NCBI RefSeq assembly: GCF_944387805.1
Contig: NZ_CALXGI010000015.1
Location: 1-50,023, forward strand
DNA from: an uncultured Pseudoflavonifractor sp.
Lineage (GTDB): Bacteria > Bacillota > Clostridia > Oscillospirales > Oscillospiraceae
Length of the DNA stretch: 50,023 bases
Direction: 5' to 3'
Within the stretch, counting starts at the first letter, position 1. Each line of letters starts with the position of its first letter. The translations under genes were made by a program, and so were the position numbers. The notes under the pieces are model-generated. The model made no database searches. It was not told where the DNA came from and was given only the letters and a program-made list of their open reading frames with translations. Positions 1 to 7,898 of the stretch are shown piece after piece.

Positions 1-419
1 CAGGAGGCGCCCAGCTTCTTCTGCTGCTCCACGATGCGGCCCCCGTACTTGTTCTTCCAGTCCCACACCCGCTCCAGAAACTTGTCCCGGCCCAGGTCGT
101 AGCGGGTCAGGCCCTCGTTCTTGCGCAGCTCCTCCTCCACCTTAATCTGGGTGGCGATGCCGGCGTGGTCGGTGCCGGGAACCCACAGGGCGGCGTAGCC
201 CTCCATCCGCTTGAAGCGGATGAGGATGTCCTGAAGCGTGGAGTCCATGGCGTGGCCCATGTGGAGCTGGCCGGTGACGTTGGGGGGCGGCATGACGATG
301 GTGAAGGGCTTCTTGTCCGGGTCCCGATGGCCCACAAAACAGCCGTTCTTCTCCCACATCTCATAAATGCGGCCCTCCACCTCCTGGGGTTCGTAGACCT
401 TGGGAAGTTCTTTGTTCAT
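1..419 (-). CDS. valS: Valyl-tRNA synthetase, N-terminal part
   Basis: Class I aminoacyl-tRNA synthetase that charges tRNA-Val in the cytoplasm. Only the first 139 residues are present; the gene runs off the left edge. Visible marks are the HIGH-type ATP-binding motif HMGH at residues 53-56, preceded by PPPNVTGQL, and [10 protein letters not shown] at 82-91, which is typical of ValS rather than LeuS or IleS. The ATG at 419-417 follows an AAAGGAG ribosome site on the minus strand at about 430-436. A T-box leader and a strong promoter lie directly upstream, which fits a synthetase controlled by its own uncharged tRNA. Nothing odd is seen in the visible part. Confidence 0.96.
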   Translation of the reverse strand, partial: MNKELPKVYEPQEVEGRIYEMWEKNGCFVGHRDPDKKPFTIVMPPPNVTGQLHMGHAMDSTLQDILIRFKRMEGYAALWVPGTDHAGIATQIKVEEELRKNEGLTRYDLGRDKFLERVWDWKNKYGGRIVEQQKKLGAS

Positions 420-465
420 TCTTTTTAACACTCCTTTTCGGGGCAACAAACTTTATGCGCAACAA

Positions 466-712
466 AAAAGTCCGCCCCAAGCCTTTTGCTCAGGACGAAC
501 CGATGCAGTCCGTGGTACCACCTGAATTTTCTCCCGGGGGAGAACACTCATTGTCTCGGTAACGGGAGAACCCGCCGCCCCCTACTTGCTTCAGGCGCGG
601 AGCTCCGGGACCACCTTCCGCATTCCCAACGGAGAGCCTTGCACCGGCCGGCTCCTCTCTGCACCCTGGAAAATGCGTACTCCTTCCCTTCGCGGCTTTT
701 TTACTATGAACG
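466..712 (-). promoter_or_regulatory. T-box riboswitch leader of valS
   Basis: Read on the minus strand, the leader carries the conserved T-box bulge (GGTGGTACCACGG, plus-strand 510-522) followed by a terminator hairpin (470-497) and a run of six U (464-469). Uncharged tRNA binding would favour the antiterminator and let valS be transcribed. The specifier region around 609-614 reads GTGGTC; both triplets are valine codons, and alignment with the tryptophan T-boxes of this window favours GTG at 612-614. The T-box core and terminator are read directly; the specifier is inferred. Confidence 0.92.
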
Positions 713-718
713 TTCTCT

Positions 719-747
719 AGTATATGCATTTCCCGGAACATTGTCAA
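719..747 (-). promoter_or_regulatory. Sigma-A promoter of the valS leader
   Basis: On the minus strand TTGACA (742-747) and TATACT (719-724) are 17 bp apart, a near-perfect housekeeping promoter. It places the transcript start at about 712, at the head of the T-box leader. Confidence 0.9.
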
Positions 748-855
748 GGAGAACAAATGGTTTCCCCGCTTTTTCGCCGCCGGAAATCCCCGGAACTTCT
801 CAAGCGTCTGTGCGTCTAAAAGGTACGCAGCACCACAGGAACGGAGGCTGACACG

Positions 856-1290
856 ATGAAAAAATCTGCTCTGTTGGGCCTGGCCCTGGCGCTGGCCCTG
901 CTTCCGGCCGGCTGCGGACAGGACGCCGCTGCGCCGTCCGCCGAAAGTCCCGGCCCCTCCTATGCGGAGGTGCAGGATACCGCTCCACCTTCTTCCGAAA
1001 TTCTCTCCTTCTCCTACGCCCAGGTACAGGCTGCCTATGAGGAAAACGCTCCGGGCGTTCTCCGGGACGGCTTTCAAAACACCTCTCCCCTCGCAGTCGG
1101 CAGCGCGGAGGAGGCCGTTCAGCGGGCCGCGGCGGAGTGTACCATTCCCTATGACTCCGTCACCTGCCGCTACGACAGCGAGGCCGGCATGTGGGACGTC
1201 TGCTTCTTTACGGCGGGGGGTCCTGGGGGCTGTCAGGACGTGTATCTCAGCGGCAGCGGCGTCACCTGCCTGATTGTGTACGGCGAATAA
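856..1290 (+). CDS. Small predicted lipoprotein of unknown function
   Basis: A 144-aa protein with a lipoprotein signal: charged MKKS start, Leu/Ala-rich core at residues 5-16 and a lipobox ending at Cys20 (LPAGC). It should be exported and lipid-anchored to the outer face of the membrane. After Cys20 comes a Ser/Pro/Ala-rich linker to about residue 45, then a compact domain of about 95 residues. That domain has a run of acidic and aromatic residues and two late cysteines (in TCRYD and GGCQD), and I do not recognise it. GGAGG at 843-847 is 8 nt before the ATG. It diverges from valS and stands alone; no partner gene suggests a function. Confidence 0.75.
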   Translation: MKKSALLGLALALALLPAGCGQDAAAPSAESPGPSYAEVQDTAPPSSEILSFSYAQVQAAYEENAPGVLRDGFQNTSPLAVGSAEEAVQRAAAECTIPYDSVTCRYDSEAGMWDVCFFTAGGPGGCQDVYLSGSGVTCLIVYGE

Positions 1291-1411
1291 GCCCCGACCC
1301 GCTTCCCCAAAAAGTTCCATTCAGCTGTTGCGTTTTTCCCGCTGGTCCTGTATAATATTTTCCGATATTTTTGCCCCTGTCTTTCGGGGCTGTATGCGGA
1401 GGCATTTTTTC

Positions 1412-1660
1412 ATGACCATTGATTACAGAACCAGAGGCGTCTGCTCCACCCGGATGGTAATCGACGTGGAGGACGACACGGTCAAGTCCGTGAAGATTTT
1501 CAACGGCTGCGACGGCAACCTCCAGGGCATCTCCCGTCTGGTGGAGGGCATGAAGGTTACCGACGCCATCTCCAAATTAGAGGGCATCCGCTGCGGCGGC
1601 AAGTCCACCTCCTGCCCCGACCAGCTGGCCCAGGCCCTCAAGCAGGCAGTCAAGGCCTGA
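1412..1660 (+). CDS. TSCPD domain protein (TIGR03905-like)
   Basis: An 82-aa cysteine-containing protein ending in the family's signature, TSCPD at residues 66-70. Other cysteines are C11, C33, C61 and C68; NGCDGN at 31-36 and IRCGGKSTSCPD at 59-70 are the conserved blocks. The same domain occurs at the C-terminus of some class II ribonucleotide reductases; free-standing copies are common in Clostridia, and their role is not established. The start at 1412 is chosen because GCGGAGG (1396-1402) lies in front and the conserved TIDYRTRGVCSTR begins immediately. An in-frame upstream ATG would add a tail unlike the family. Confidence 0.85.
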   Translation: MTIDYRTRGVCSTRMVIDVEDDTVKSVKIFNGCDGNLQGISRLVEGMKVTDAISKLEGIRCGGKSTSCPDQLAQALKQAVKA

Positions 1661-1678
1661 ACTCAGTATATACCAAGG

Positions 1679-1718
1679 AGCGGTCCCAACGGCCTTCCCG
1701 CCGGTGGGGCCGCTTTCT
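1679..1718 (+). terminator. Terminator-like hairpin after the TSCPD gene
   Basis: AGCGGTCCC (1679-1687) pairs with GGGGCCGCT (1706-1714) and is followed by a short T-rich stretch (TTTCTGT). The U tract is weak, so read-through into the permease gene is possible. Confidence 0.55.
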
Positions 1719-1734
1719 GTGAGGAGAGATCTCC

Positions 1735-2850
1735 ATGGCTTCGTCCATTTTTTCCTTTGTCAAGCGGGAAGCGGTGGGCTGCATCGCCCTGCTGTGCGCC
1801 CTGGTCTCCATGATTTTCGTCCCGCCCTCGGCAGCCTACCTGGGGTACATCGACTTCCGGGTGTTGGCGCTGCTGTTCTGCCTGATGGCGGTGGTGGCCG
1901 GGCTCCAGGACTGCGGCCTTTTCGCCGTGCTGGCCCAGAAGCTGCTCGCCGGCAGGCGGCGGATGCGGTTTATCTCCCTGGTACTGGTGCTTCTTCCCTT
2001 CTTCACCTCCATGCTCATCACCAACGACGTGTCCCTCATCACCTTTGTCCCCTTCACCCTGCTGGTGCTGGGGCTGGTGGGACGGCTGGAGCGGGCATTG
2101 TACTTGGTGGTGCTCCAGACCCTGGCCGCCAACCTGGGCAGCATGGCCACCCCGGTGGGCAACCCTCAGAACCTGTACCTCTACTCCGCCTTCGGCATCC
2201 CCGCCGGGGAATTCTTCGCCGTCATGGTCCCTCTGACCCTGGTGAGCCTGGTGGGGCTGTCCGTGGCCGCCCTGTGCGTCAAGCCGGAGAGCATTGAGGT
2301 CCGTTTCCCCGAGAAGCAGACCATCCGGCGGCCCCGGCAGCTGTGGCTGATGGCGGTCCTCTTCCTGCTGTGCCTGCTGTCCGTGTTCCACGTGCTCCAC
2401 TACGCCGTGCTGCTGGCCATCGTGGCGGTGTGTCTGCTCCTCTTCGCCCGGCACCTCTTCCCCCGCGTGGACTACGGGCTGCTCTTCACCTTCGTCTGCT
2501 TCTTCATCTTTGCAGGCAACATCGGCAATATCCCGGCGGTGAAGGACTTCCTCTCCGCCGTCATGGCGGAGAACACCTTCCTCACCTCCCTGTGCGCCAG
2601 CCAGATCATCAGCAATGTGCCCGCGGCGGTGCTCCTCTCCGGCTTCACCCAGGACTGGAAGGGCCTGCTGCTGGGCACCGACGTGGGCGGCCTGGGCACC
2701 CTCATCGCCTCCCTGGCCAGCCTCATCTCCTTCCGGCTGTACCTCAAGTCCCCCGGCGCCAGGCCCCTGCGGTACCTGGGTGTGTTCACTCTGGCCAACC
2801 TGGCGGGGCTGGCAATTCTGATTGCCGTGTCCCTGGTCTTTCTGCTTTAA
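1735..2850 (+). CDS. SLC13/ArsB-NhaD-like anion permease
   Basis: A 371-aa integral membrane protein with about ten hydrophobic segments. The N-terminal half carries a segment like ITNDVSLITFVPF followed by NLGSMATPVGNPQN (about residues 102-144), the substrate/ion-binding hairpin pattern of the ion transporter superfamily (citrate, sulfate, arsenite, dicarboxylate carriers). A second related segment, SQIISNVPAAVLLSGF, occurs near residues 288-303, consistent with the family's inverted two-repeat fold. Substrate cannot be read from sequence; di- or tricarboxylates or another anion are possible. GAGGAGAG at 1721-1728 sets the start. A strong hairpin terminator follows, and the next gene converges. 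Confidence 0.85.
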   Translation: MASSIFSFVKREAVGCIALLCALVSMIFVPPSAAYLGYIDFRVLALLFCLMAVVAGLQDCGLFAVLAQKLLAGRRRMRFISLVLVLLPFFTSMLITNDVSLITFVPFTLLVLGLVGRLERALYLVVLQTLAANLGSMATPVGNPQNLYLYSAFGIPAGEFFAVMVPLTLVSLVGLSVAALCVKPESIEVRFPEKQTIRRPRQLWLMAVLFLLCLLSVFHVLHYAVLLAIVAVCLLLFARHLFPRVDYGLLFTFVCFFIFAGNIGNIPAVKDFLSAVMAENTFLTSLCASQIISNVPAAVLLSGFTQDWKGLLLGTDVGGLGTLIASLASLISFRLYLKSPGARPLRYLGVFTLANLAGLAILIAVSLVFLL

Positions 2851-2851
2851 C

Positions 2852-2885
2852 AAAAACGGCTCACACCGAAGTGTGAGCCGTTTTT
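2852..2885. terminator. Bidirectional terminator between convergent genes
   Basis: Perfect inverted repeat AAAAACGGCTCACAC, loop CGAA, then the complement ending in TTTTT. With A and T runs on both sides it can end the permease transcript (+) and the ABC importer transcript (-). Confidence 0.92.
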
Positions 2886-2896
2886 CTTATGCTTGT

Positions 2897-3697
2897 TCAG
2901 GAGAGCAGGATGCGGTCGTTATCCAGGCCCTTGCCCACGTTCTCCCGGAAGCGGCGGAGCAGGTCGTCCACAGTCATGCCCCTGCGCTCCTCCCCCTTCA
3001 CGTCCAGCACGATGCGTCCCGAATCCATCATCAGGGTCCGGTTGCCCAGCTCCAGGGCCTGGTGCATGTTGTGGGTAATCATCAGGCAGGTCAGGTGGTC
3101 CCGCTCCACAATCTCCCGGGTCAGACGGAGCACCTTCTCCGCCGTGGCCGGGTCAAGGGCGGCGGTGTGCTCGTCCAGCAGCAGCAGCTTGGGGGGCACC
3201 ATGGTGGCCATCAGCAGGGTGAGGGCCTGGCGCTGGCCGCCCGAGAGCAGTCCCACCGGCTGCTTCATCCGGTCCTCCAGCCCCATGTCCAGCCGGGAGA
3301 GCTGTTCCCGGAACAGCTCCTTGTCCTTCCGGCTCACCCGGCTGAAATAGGCCCGCTGGCTCCTGCCCGCCCGCAGGTAGGCCAGGGCCATGTTCTCCTC
3401 AATGGTCATGTGGGGCGCGGTGCCCCGCATGGGGTCCTGAAACAGGCGGCCCAGCTCCCGGCTGCGGCGGTAGCCGGGCAGATAGGTGATGTCCTTCCCG
3501 TCCAGGGTGATGTACCCCTCGTCGGGGAAGAAGTCGCCGGCGATGGCGTTGAACATGGTGGACTTGCCCGCGCCGTTGGAGCCCACGATGGCGGCGAAAT
3601 CCCCCGCCTCCAGCTTCAGCGACAGATGGTTCAGTGCCTTCTTCTCGTTGACAGTGCCCGGGTTGAAGGTCATAGACAGGTTATTCAGCTCCAGCAT
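2897..3697 (-). CDS. trpZ: ABC transporter ATPase, probable tryptophan importer
   Basis: A 266-aa ATP-binding subunit on the inner face of the membrane. Walker A GSNGAGKST is at residues 39-47, the signature LSGGQ at 151-155 and Walker B LLLLDE at 171-176, so the nucleotide site is complete. It belongs to the COG1101 group paired with COG4120 permeases and COG2984 binding proteins. It is the last gene of the importer operon: its ATG lies 1 nt beyond the permease stop, implying coupled translation. The tryptophan assignment comes from the operon's UGG-type T-box, not from the protein itself; in other bacteria relatives may handle tyrosine or other small ligands. Confidence 0.88.
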   Translation of the reverse strand: MLELNNLSMTFNPGTVNEKKALNHLSLKLEAGDFAAIVGSNGAGKSTMFNAIAGDFFPDEGYITLDGKDITYLPGYRRSRELGRLFQDPMRGTAPHMTIEENMALAYLRAGRSQRAYFSRVSRKDKELFREQLSRLDMGLEDRMKQPVGLLSGGQRQALTLLMATMVPPKLLLLDEHTAALDPATAEKVLRLTREIVERDHLTCLMITHNMHQALELGNRTLMMDSGRIVLDVKGEERRGMTVDDLLRRFRENVGKGLDNDRILLS

Positions 3698-3698
3698 G

Positions 3699-4613
3699 TC
3701 AGCGCGCCCCCTTTCTCTCCGCCATGGCGCGGCGCTTTCTGTTCTGAAGGGCGGCCCAGCTCTTCAGGGCGGGGGTGGCGATGGCCAGGGCCACCACAAT
3801 GGCGGTGACCAGCTTGAGGCAGTCGACGGGCACCACCTTGGTATAGAGCACGATGGCATAGATAAAACGGTAGAGAATGCTGCCCAGAATCACGGCAATT
3901 GCCCCGCGGAACATGGCACCACGGCCCACGATGGTCTCACCGATGATGAGGCAGGCCAGACCGATGACCACGATGCCGGTGCCGCCGTTGATGTCGGCGG
4001 TCTTCTGGGCCTGACCCACCACCGCGCCGGACAGGCCGGTGAGGGCGTTGGCCAGGCACAGCCCCGTGGTGATGGTGAAGGTGGGGTTGATGGAGGAGGC
4101 CCGCACCATGTCCCGGTTGTCTCCTGTGGCCCGGATGGACAGGCCCAGCCGGGTGTTCAGGAAGAGCACCAGCAGCACACCCATGAGTACCGTGATGCCG
4201 CCGGAGAGGATGATGGCGTACCAGTCGCCGCCGATGCCGGTGGAGCGGAAGAGGGTGAAGATGGTATCCTGCTTGAGCAGGCTCTGGTTGGCCTTCCAGC
4301 CCATGGCCATCAGGTTGATGGTGTACAGGCCCGTGTTGGTGATGATGCCCGCCAGGATGGAGGGCACCCCCAGCTTGGTCTGGAGGAAGGCGGTGACAAA
4401 TCCGGCGCAGGCACCTGCCAGCATGGCGGCGGGGATGGCCAGGAAGGGGTGGCCGGCGGCGGTGAGGGTGACCGACACGGCACAGCCCAGCACAAAGCAG
4501 CCGTCGGTGGTCATATCGGCGATATCCAGCACCCGGTAGCTGAGGAACAGGGCCATGGCCACCAGGGCATACTGAAAGCCCAGCTCCAGGGCCGTTTGCG
4601 CAACGTAGAGCAC
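3699..4613 (-). CDS. trpY: ABC transporter permease, probable tryptophan importer
   Basis: Integral membrane subunit of about 304 aa with eight to nine hydrophobic segments, including the family-type opening ALELGFQYALVAMALFLSYRVLDIADMTTDG, where the acidic residue pair after segment one is characteristic of COG4120/branched-chain-like permeases. I start it at GTG 4613, 10 nt after a strong AAAGGAG (plus-strand 4624-4630). An ATG at 4646 with a weaker GAGG would add 11 residues. It sits between the binding protein and the ATPase and forms the channel they serve. Confidence 0.86.
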   Translation of the reverse strand: MLYVAQTALELGFQYALVAMALFLSYRVLDIADMTTDGCFVLGCAVSVTLTAAGHPFLAIPAAMLAGACAGFVTAFLQTKLGVPSILAGIITNTGLYTINLMAMGWKANQSLLKQDTIFTLFRSTGIGGDWYAIILSGGITVLMGVLLVLFLNTRLGLSIRATGDNRDMVRASSINPTFTITTGLCLANALTGLSGAVVGQAQKTADINGGTGIVVIGLACLIIGETIVGRGAMFRGAIAVILGSILYRFIYAIVLYTKVVPVDCLKLVTAIVVALAIATPALKSWAALQNRKRRAMAERKGAR

Positions 4614-4686
4614 AGGGAATCCGCTCCTTTCCAAAGGCAAGGCCATCCCCCAGCCTCAGCCGGGGGACAGCCTGTGTGAGATTAAT

Positions 4687-5721
4687 TTAGTCCTGGGTGG
4701 TGGTGACCGTGGTGACCTGGCCCATGCTGTCGAACACGGAGTAGTCAATGCCCATGGCCTCAGCGGTCTCGGAGTTGACGGTGATGATGCCGCCGGAGAC
4801 CTGGTAGCACTCCTCCATGGCGTCCATGCCCTCGGTGATGGCCTTGTAGGCCAGGTCGGCAGTCTGAGCGCCCAGGTCGGTGTAGTTCACGCCGCAGGTG
4901 GCGAAGGCGCCGTTGCGGACAAAGGAGTCGGCGCCGGTGTAGTGGGGGATGCCGGCCTCGATAAAGTCCTCATAGATAGCCAGCTCGGCGGACATAATCA
5001 CATTGTCGGTGGGGGTGAACACCGCGTCCACGCCGTCGGCGATAAGGGTGCTGGCGGCGGTGATGACCTCGTCGTTGGTGTTGGCGGTGGCCTCCTCATA
5101 GGCGATGCCCTTGCCGTCCAGATACGCTTTGGCCTCGGCGATGGGCACCTGGGAGTTGGGCTCGGACAGGGAGTAGAGCAGGCCAACCTTGTCCACGTCC
5201 GGGTTCTGGGCCAGCATCATGTCCAGAATCAGGTTGGTGTCCAGGGCGTCGCTGGTGCCGGTGACATAGTCGATGCCGGTCAGGTCGGCTGTTTCAGGAT
5301 AGGAGATGGCGGCGAAGACCACCGGGGTCTGGGTCTCCTCGGCGCACACGGCCATGACCTGGGCGGCGGTGGTGGCGATGGGGATGATGACGTCCACGCC
5401 GTCGGCAACAGCCTGGTCACCCAGCTGCCGCAGCACGCTCTGGTCGTTCTGGCCGGAGGACACCTGGTAGTTGATGGTCACGCCCTGCTCGGCGGCAATC
5501 TCGTCCAGCCGGGCGGTGATGGCGTTGGCGATCTCGTCCAGGGAGGCGTGGTCCATCTGCTTGACCACAGCCACGTTATAGGTGGTGTCGCCGGACTGCT
5601 GCTGGGTGTTCTCCGCTCCGCCGGTGTCGCCGCCGGTCGACTGCGTGCAGGCGGTGAGGGAGAGGGTCATGGCGGTTGCGGCGGTCAGGGCGGCGATGGA
5701 CTTCAGATTCAGCTTCTTCAT
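4687..5721 (-). CDS. trpX: ABC transporter substrate-binding lipoprotein, probable tryptophan importer
   Basis: A 344-aa exported lipoprotein: MKKLN start, hydrophobic core to residue 22, lipobox LTAC with Cys25. A Thr/Gly/Gln-rich linker (about 26-45) leads into a periplasmic-binding fold of the COG2984 type. TYNVAVVKQMDHASLDEI is the first strand-helix unit; later come DVIIPIATTAAQV, VGLLYSLSEPNSQ and DAVFTPTDNVI. It captures the ligand outside the cell and passes it to the permease. The ATG at 5721 has GGAGG 7 nt upstream; longer in-frame extension would run into the T-box leader. Promoter, T-box and two downstream partners make this the first gene of the operon. Confidence 0.9.
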   Translation of the reverse strand: MKKLNLKSIAALTAATAMTLSLTACTQSTGGDTGGAENTQQQSGDTTYNVAVVKQMDHASLDEIANAITARLDEIAAEQGVTINYQVSSGQNDQSVLRQLGDQAVADGVDVIIPIATTAAQVMAVCAEETQTPVVFAAISYPETADLTGIDYVTGTSDALDTNLILDMMLAQNPDVDKVGLLYSLSEPNSQVPIAEAKAYLDGKGIAYEEATANTNDEVITAASTLIADGVDAVFTPTDNVIMSAELAIYEDFIEAGIPHYTGADSFVRNGAFATCGVNYTDLGAQTADLAYKAITEGMDAMEECYQVSGGIITVNSETAEAMGIDYSVFDSMGQVTTVTTTQD

Positions 5722-5830
5722 GGTAGTTCCTCCAAATTCTCGTCCCCGGCGGTCTCTGCCCCGGTGGACTGTAATGTGTTTGGATGGTTGATGGAGGGGC
5801 CGTCTGCCAAGCGGCCTTGATTTGAGAAAC

Positions 5831-6109
5831 AAAAAAAGCCTTTGTCCCCACATGGGACAAAAGCTTCTGCTTCTGCGATACCACCCAAATTGACGCTTGC
5901 GCGTCCGCTCGCTTCGCGCACCATCATGCGCGCCCGATGGGTAACGGGTGGGAGCCCGTCGGCATCTACTTGGGTTTCCCCGTTCAAGCCGCCCTCCGGA
6001 GTCCATTCACGCGCCCGCCTCAGATCCCGCTCACACTGTCCGGGAATCGCTTTGCATCAGCCGCAGCGGCTACTACTCTCCGTCATAGGTTTGCTTTATT
6101 GCTTTGTTG
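5831..6109 (-). promoter_or_regulatory. T-box riboswitch (UGG-type) of the ABC importer
   Basis: Minus-strand leader of about 280 nt opening with a GGAGAGTAGTAG-like Stem I start (near 6072-6084). The T-box bulge GGGTGGTATCGCAG is at 5870-5886, and a terminator hairpin (5838-5864) precedes a run of seven U (5831-5837). The specifier region reads GTGAATGGACT; the TGG triplet, plus-strand 6003-6005, is the tryptophan codon. The same 11-base specifier region occurs in the T-box before trpB2 at 39891-39901. Core and terminator are seen directly; the Trp assignment is inferred from position and the shared sequence. Confidence 0.92.
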
Positions 6110-6115
6110 TATTGC

Positions 6116-6144
6116 ATTATACGCAGGCAGCGGACATTTGTCAA
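6116..6144 (-). promoter_or_regulatory. Consensus promoter of the ABC importer leader
   Basis: TTGACA (6139-6144) and TATAAT (6116-6121) on the minus strand are both perfect hexamers 17 bp apart. The transcript should begin near 6109, at the start of the T-box leader. Confidence 0.93.
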
Positions 6145-6174
6145 CCCCCTGTTTTCTTTTTTTCGGCGGCCAAC

Positions 6175-6206
6175 CAATGAGCGCCCTGCCGGCAGGGCGC
6201 TCATTG
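6175..6206 (-). terminator. Perfect 32-bp palindrome after the DMT exporter gene
   Basis: CAATGAGCGCCCTGCC is followed directly by its reverse complement, 3 nt beyond the exporter stop codon. It would fold as a very stable hairpin but lacks a U run on the minus strand, so it may act as a 3' stabiliser as much as a terminator. It also separates the exporter gene from the divergent-side T-box promoter at 6116-6144. Confidence 0.6.
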
Positions 6207-6208
6207 CA

Positions 6209-7132
6209 TTATTCCGCGTGGACCTTCCGCCCCTTCTCCCGACGCAGGAAGGAGAACTTGGTCTCCGAGCAGATGACTGCCACAAAGATGAGCACAAAGC
6301 CCAGCACCATCAGGGGCGTGGGGCGCTCGTGGGCAAAAAGGATGGAGAACACCACGCCGAAGGGGGCCTCCAGGGACAGAAGCACCGCCGCCGTGGCGGG
6401 GGCAGTGTACTTCTGTCCGATGTTCTGGAACAGCAGGGCCCCACAGGAGGCGAAGATCACCAGGTAGGCCAGGGAGAGAACCAGGCCGCCGTCCATAGCT
6501 TCCACAGGCAGAACAGGCCGGGTCGCCAGCACCCCCAGCCAGGAAAAAACGGCAAAGGAGGCAAACTGGATGGCGGTGAGGAGGAAGATGTCCCGGCCCT
6601 CGGAAAAGCGGGACACGGCCACGATGTGGGCCGCGAAGAAGAAGCCGCCCACCAGGGTCAGGCCGTCGCCGATGCTGATGGCGGCGGCGTTATCGCCGGT
6701 AACTGACACCAGCCCGATGCCCGCGACGCACAGCACGGCGGCGGCAATGTTGTACCGGTCGGGCCGCTGCCGGGCCACCGCCCAGTACAGGAAGGGCACA
6801 ATGACGCAGTAGACGGCGGTGAGAAAGGCGTTCTTGCCCGGCGTGGTGTGCTCCAGGCCAAAAGTCTGGAAGGCATAGGCCAGGAAGAGAAAAAAGCCCA
6901 TAATACCGCCGCCGATAAAGTACTGCCTGTCCACCAGCTTCCACCGCTTCCAGAACACCAGCCCCAGCACCACGGCTGAGGCCGTGAACCGGATGGCCAG
7001 CAGCCAGAAGGTGGGCAGCACGTCCACGCTGCTCTTCATGACCACAAACGAGCTGCCCCAGATGATGGTAGCCAGAATGATGAGAGGTGTTGACAGCCGG
7101 GCCAGCGCCCGGTCCCTGTTCTGTTCCTGCAC
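6209..7132 (-). CDS. DMT-superfamily exporter (EamA family)
   Basis: A 307-aa membrane protein with ten hydrophobic segments in two repeats of the EamA type. Repeat one opens LIILATIIWGSSFVVMKSSVD (about residues 15-36) and repeat two starts near GDGLTLVGGFFFAAHIVAV (about 155-173). Family members export amino acids or other metabolites, or drugs; the substrate is not readable. The start is GTG 7132, with an AAAGGAG ribosome site (plus-strand 7143-7149) 10 nt away. It diverges from the HAD gene with only 59 bp between the starts. It lies downstream of no other gene and ends at a large palindrome. Confidence 0.87.
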   Translation of the reverse strand: MQEQNRDRALARLSTPLIILATIIWGSSFVVMKSSVDVLPTFWLLAIRFTASAVVLGLVFWKRWKLVDRQYFIGGGIMGFFLFLAYAFQTFGLEHTTPGKNAFLTAVYCVIVPFLYWAVARQRPDRYNIAAAVLCVAGIGLVSVTGDNAAAISIGDGLTLVGGFFFAAHIVAVSRFSEGRDIFLLTAIQFASFAVFSWLGVLATRPVLPVEAMDGGLVLSLAYLVIFASCGALLFQNIGQKYTAPATAAVLLSLEAPFGVVFSILFAHERPTPLMVLGFVLIFVAVICSETKFSFLRREKGRKVHAE

Positions 7133-7191
7133 GGTTGCCCCGCTCCTTTGGTTGTGATAAAATGGTTGGGAATCTCACTTTGGAGGTCGCT

Positions 7192-7821
7192 ATGAAACTC
7201 TTTGATTTTGACGGCACGCTGGTGGACTCCAACGGCGTCTGGGAGGAGATCGACGTCCGCTTTCTCCAGCGCCGGGGGCTGACCCCCACCCGGGAGTACT
7301 GTGAGACAGTGGGCCACTCCATCTTTCCCATCGCCGCCCAGTTCACCCGGGAGTACTATCATCTGGACATGGAGCCCCAGGCCATCATGGACGAGTGGCT
7401 CTCCATGGCCCGGGACGCCTATGAGCACCAGGTGCCCCTGAAGCCGGGGGCGGCGGAGTATCTGTCCCAGTGCGCCGCGGAGGGGACGCCCATGGCCCTC
7501 TTCACCGCCTGCGTACCCGAGCTGTGCCGGGCGGCCCTGGACCGCCACGGCCTGACGAAATACTTTTCCCGGGTAATCTACGTCCAGGAGATGGGGCTGG
7601 AGAAGCGCAACCCCGAATCCTTCCGGCTGGCTCTGGAGCAGCTGGGGGTGCCGGCCAGCGCCTGCACCATGTATGAGGACTCCCCCGGCGCCTGCGCGGC
7701 GGCCAAGACCGCCGGCCTGACGGTGGTGGGGGTGTACGACCGCTTCTACGCCGCCCATGAGGAGAAAATGCGGCGGCTCTGCGACCGTTATGTTTACAGC
7801 TTTACAGAGCTTTTAGGCTGA
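7192..7821 (+). CDS. HAD-superfamily phosphatase (phosphoglycolate phosphatase-like)
   Basis: A 209-aa cytoplasmic hydrolase. HAD motif I is DFDGTLVD with nucleophile Asp5 and Asp7; motif II is the Thr105 region (LFTACVPE), motif III is Lys138 (EKRNPESF) and motif IV is Glu162-Asp163 (YEDSPG). The alpha-helical insert between motifs I and II (about residues 15-85) is a C1 cap as in phosphoglycolate phosphatase and beta-phosphoglucomutase relatives. Motif IV followed by a Ser-Pro-Gly turn is usual for that branch. The start ATG at 7192 has GGAGG at 7182-7186. The natural substrate is not predictable. It is a single gene ended by a strong terminator. Confidence 0.88.
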   Translation: MKLFDFDGTLVDSNGVWEEIDVRFLQRRGLTPTREYCETVGHSIFPIAAQFTREYYHLDMEPQAIMDEWLSMARDAYEHQVPLKPGAAEYLSQCAAEGTPMALFTACVPELCRAALDRHGLTKYFSRVIYVQEMGLEKRNPESFRLALEQLGVPASACTMYEDSPGACAAAKTAGLTVVGVYDRFYAAHEEKMRRLCDRYVYSFTELLG

Positions 7822-7856
7822 TTTTCTCCCCATCCTCTGCACTCCATCTGTTGTAT

Positions 7857-7891
7857 GGCGCGCACCCTTTACAGCGGGTGCGCGCCTTTTT
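7857..7891 (+). terminator. Intrinsic terminator of the HAD gene
   Basis: GGCGCGCACCC (7857-7867) pairs with GGGTGCGCGCC (7876-7886) followed by TTTTT. It also lies just beyond the stop of the convergent helicase gene and could serve it. Confidence 0.9.
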
Positions 7892-7898
7892 GCGTTCT

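Noticed and set aside
6116..6144. A plus-strand gene in the T-box region at 5842-6467
   Set aside because: The frames cover the T-box, promoter and the end of the exporter gene antisense; no ribosome site or domain.
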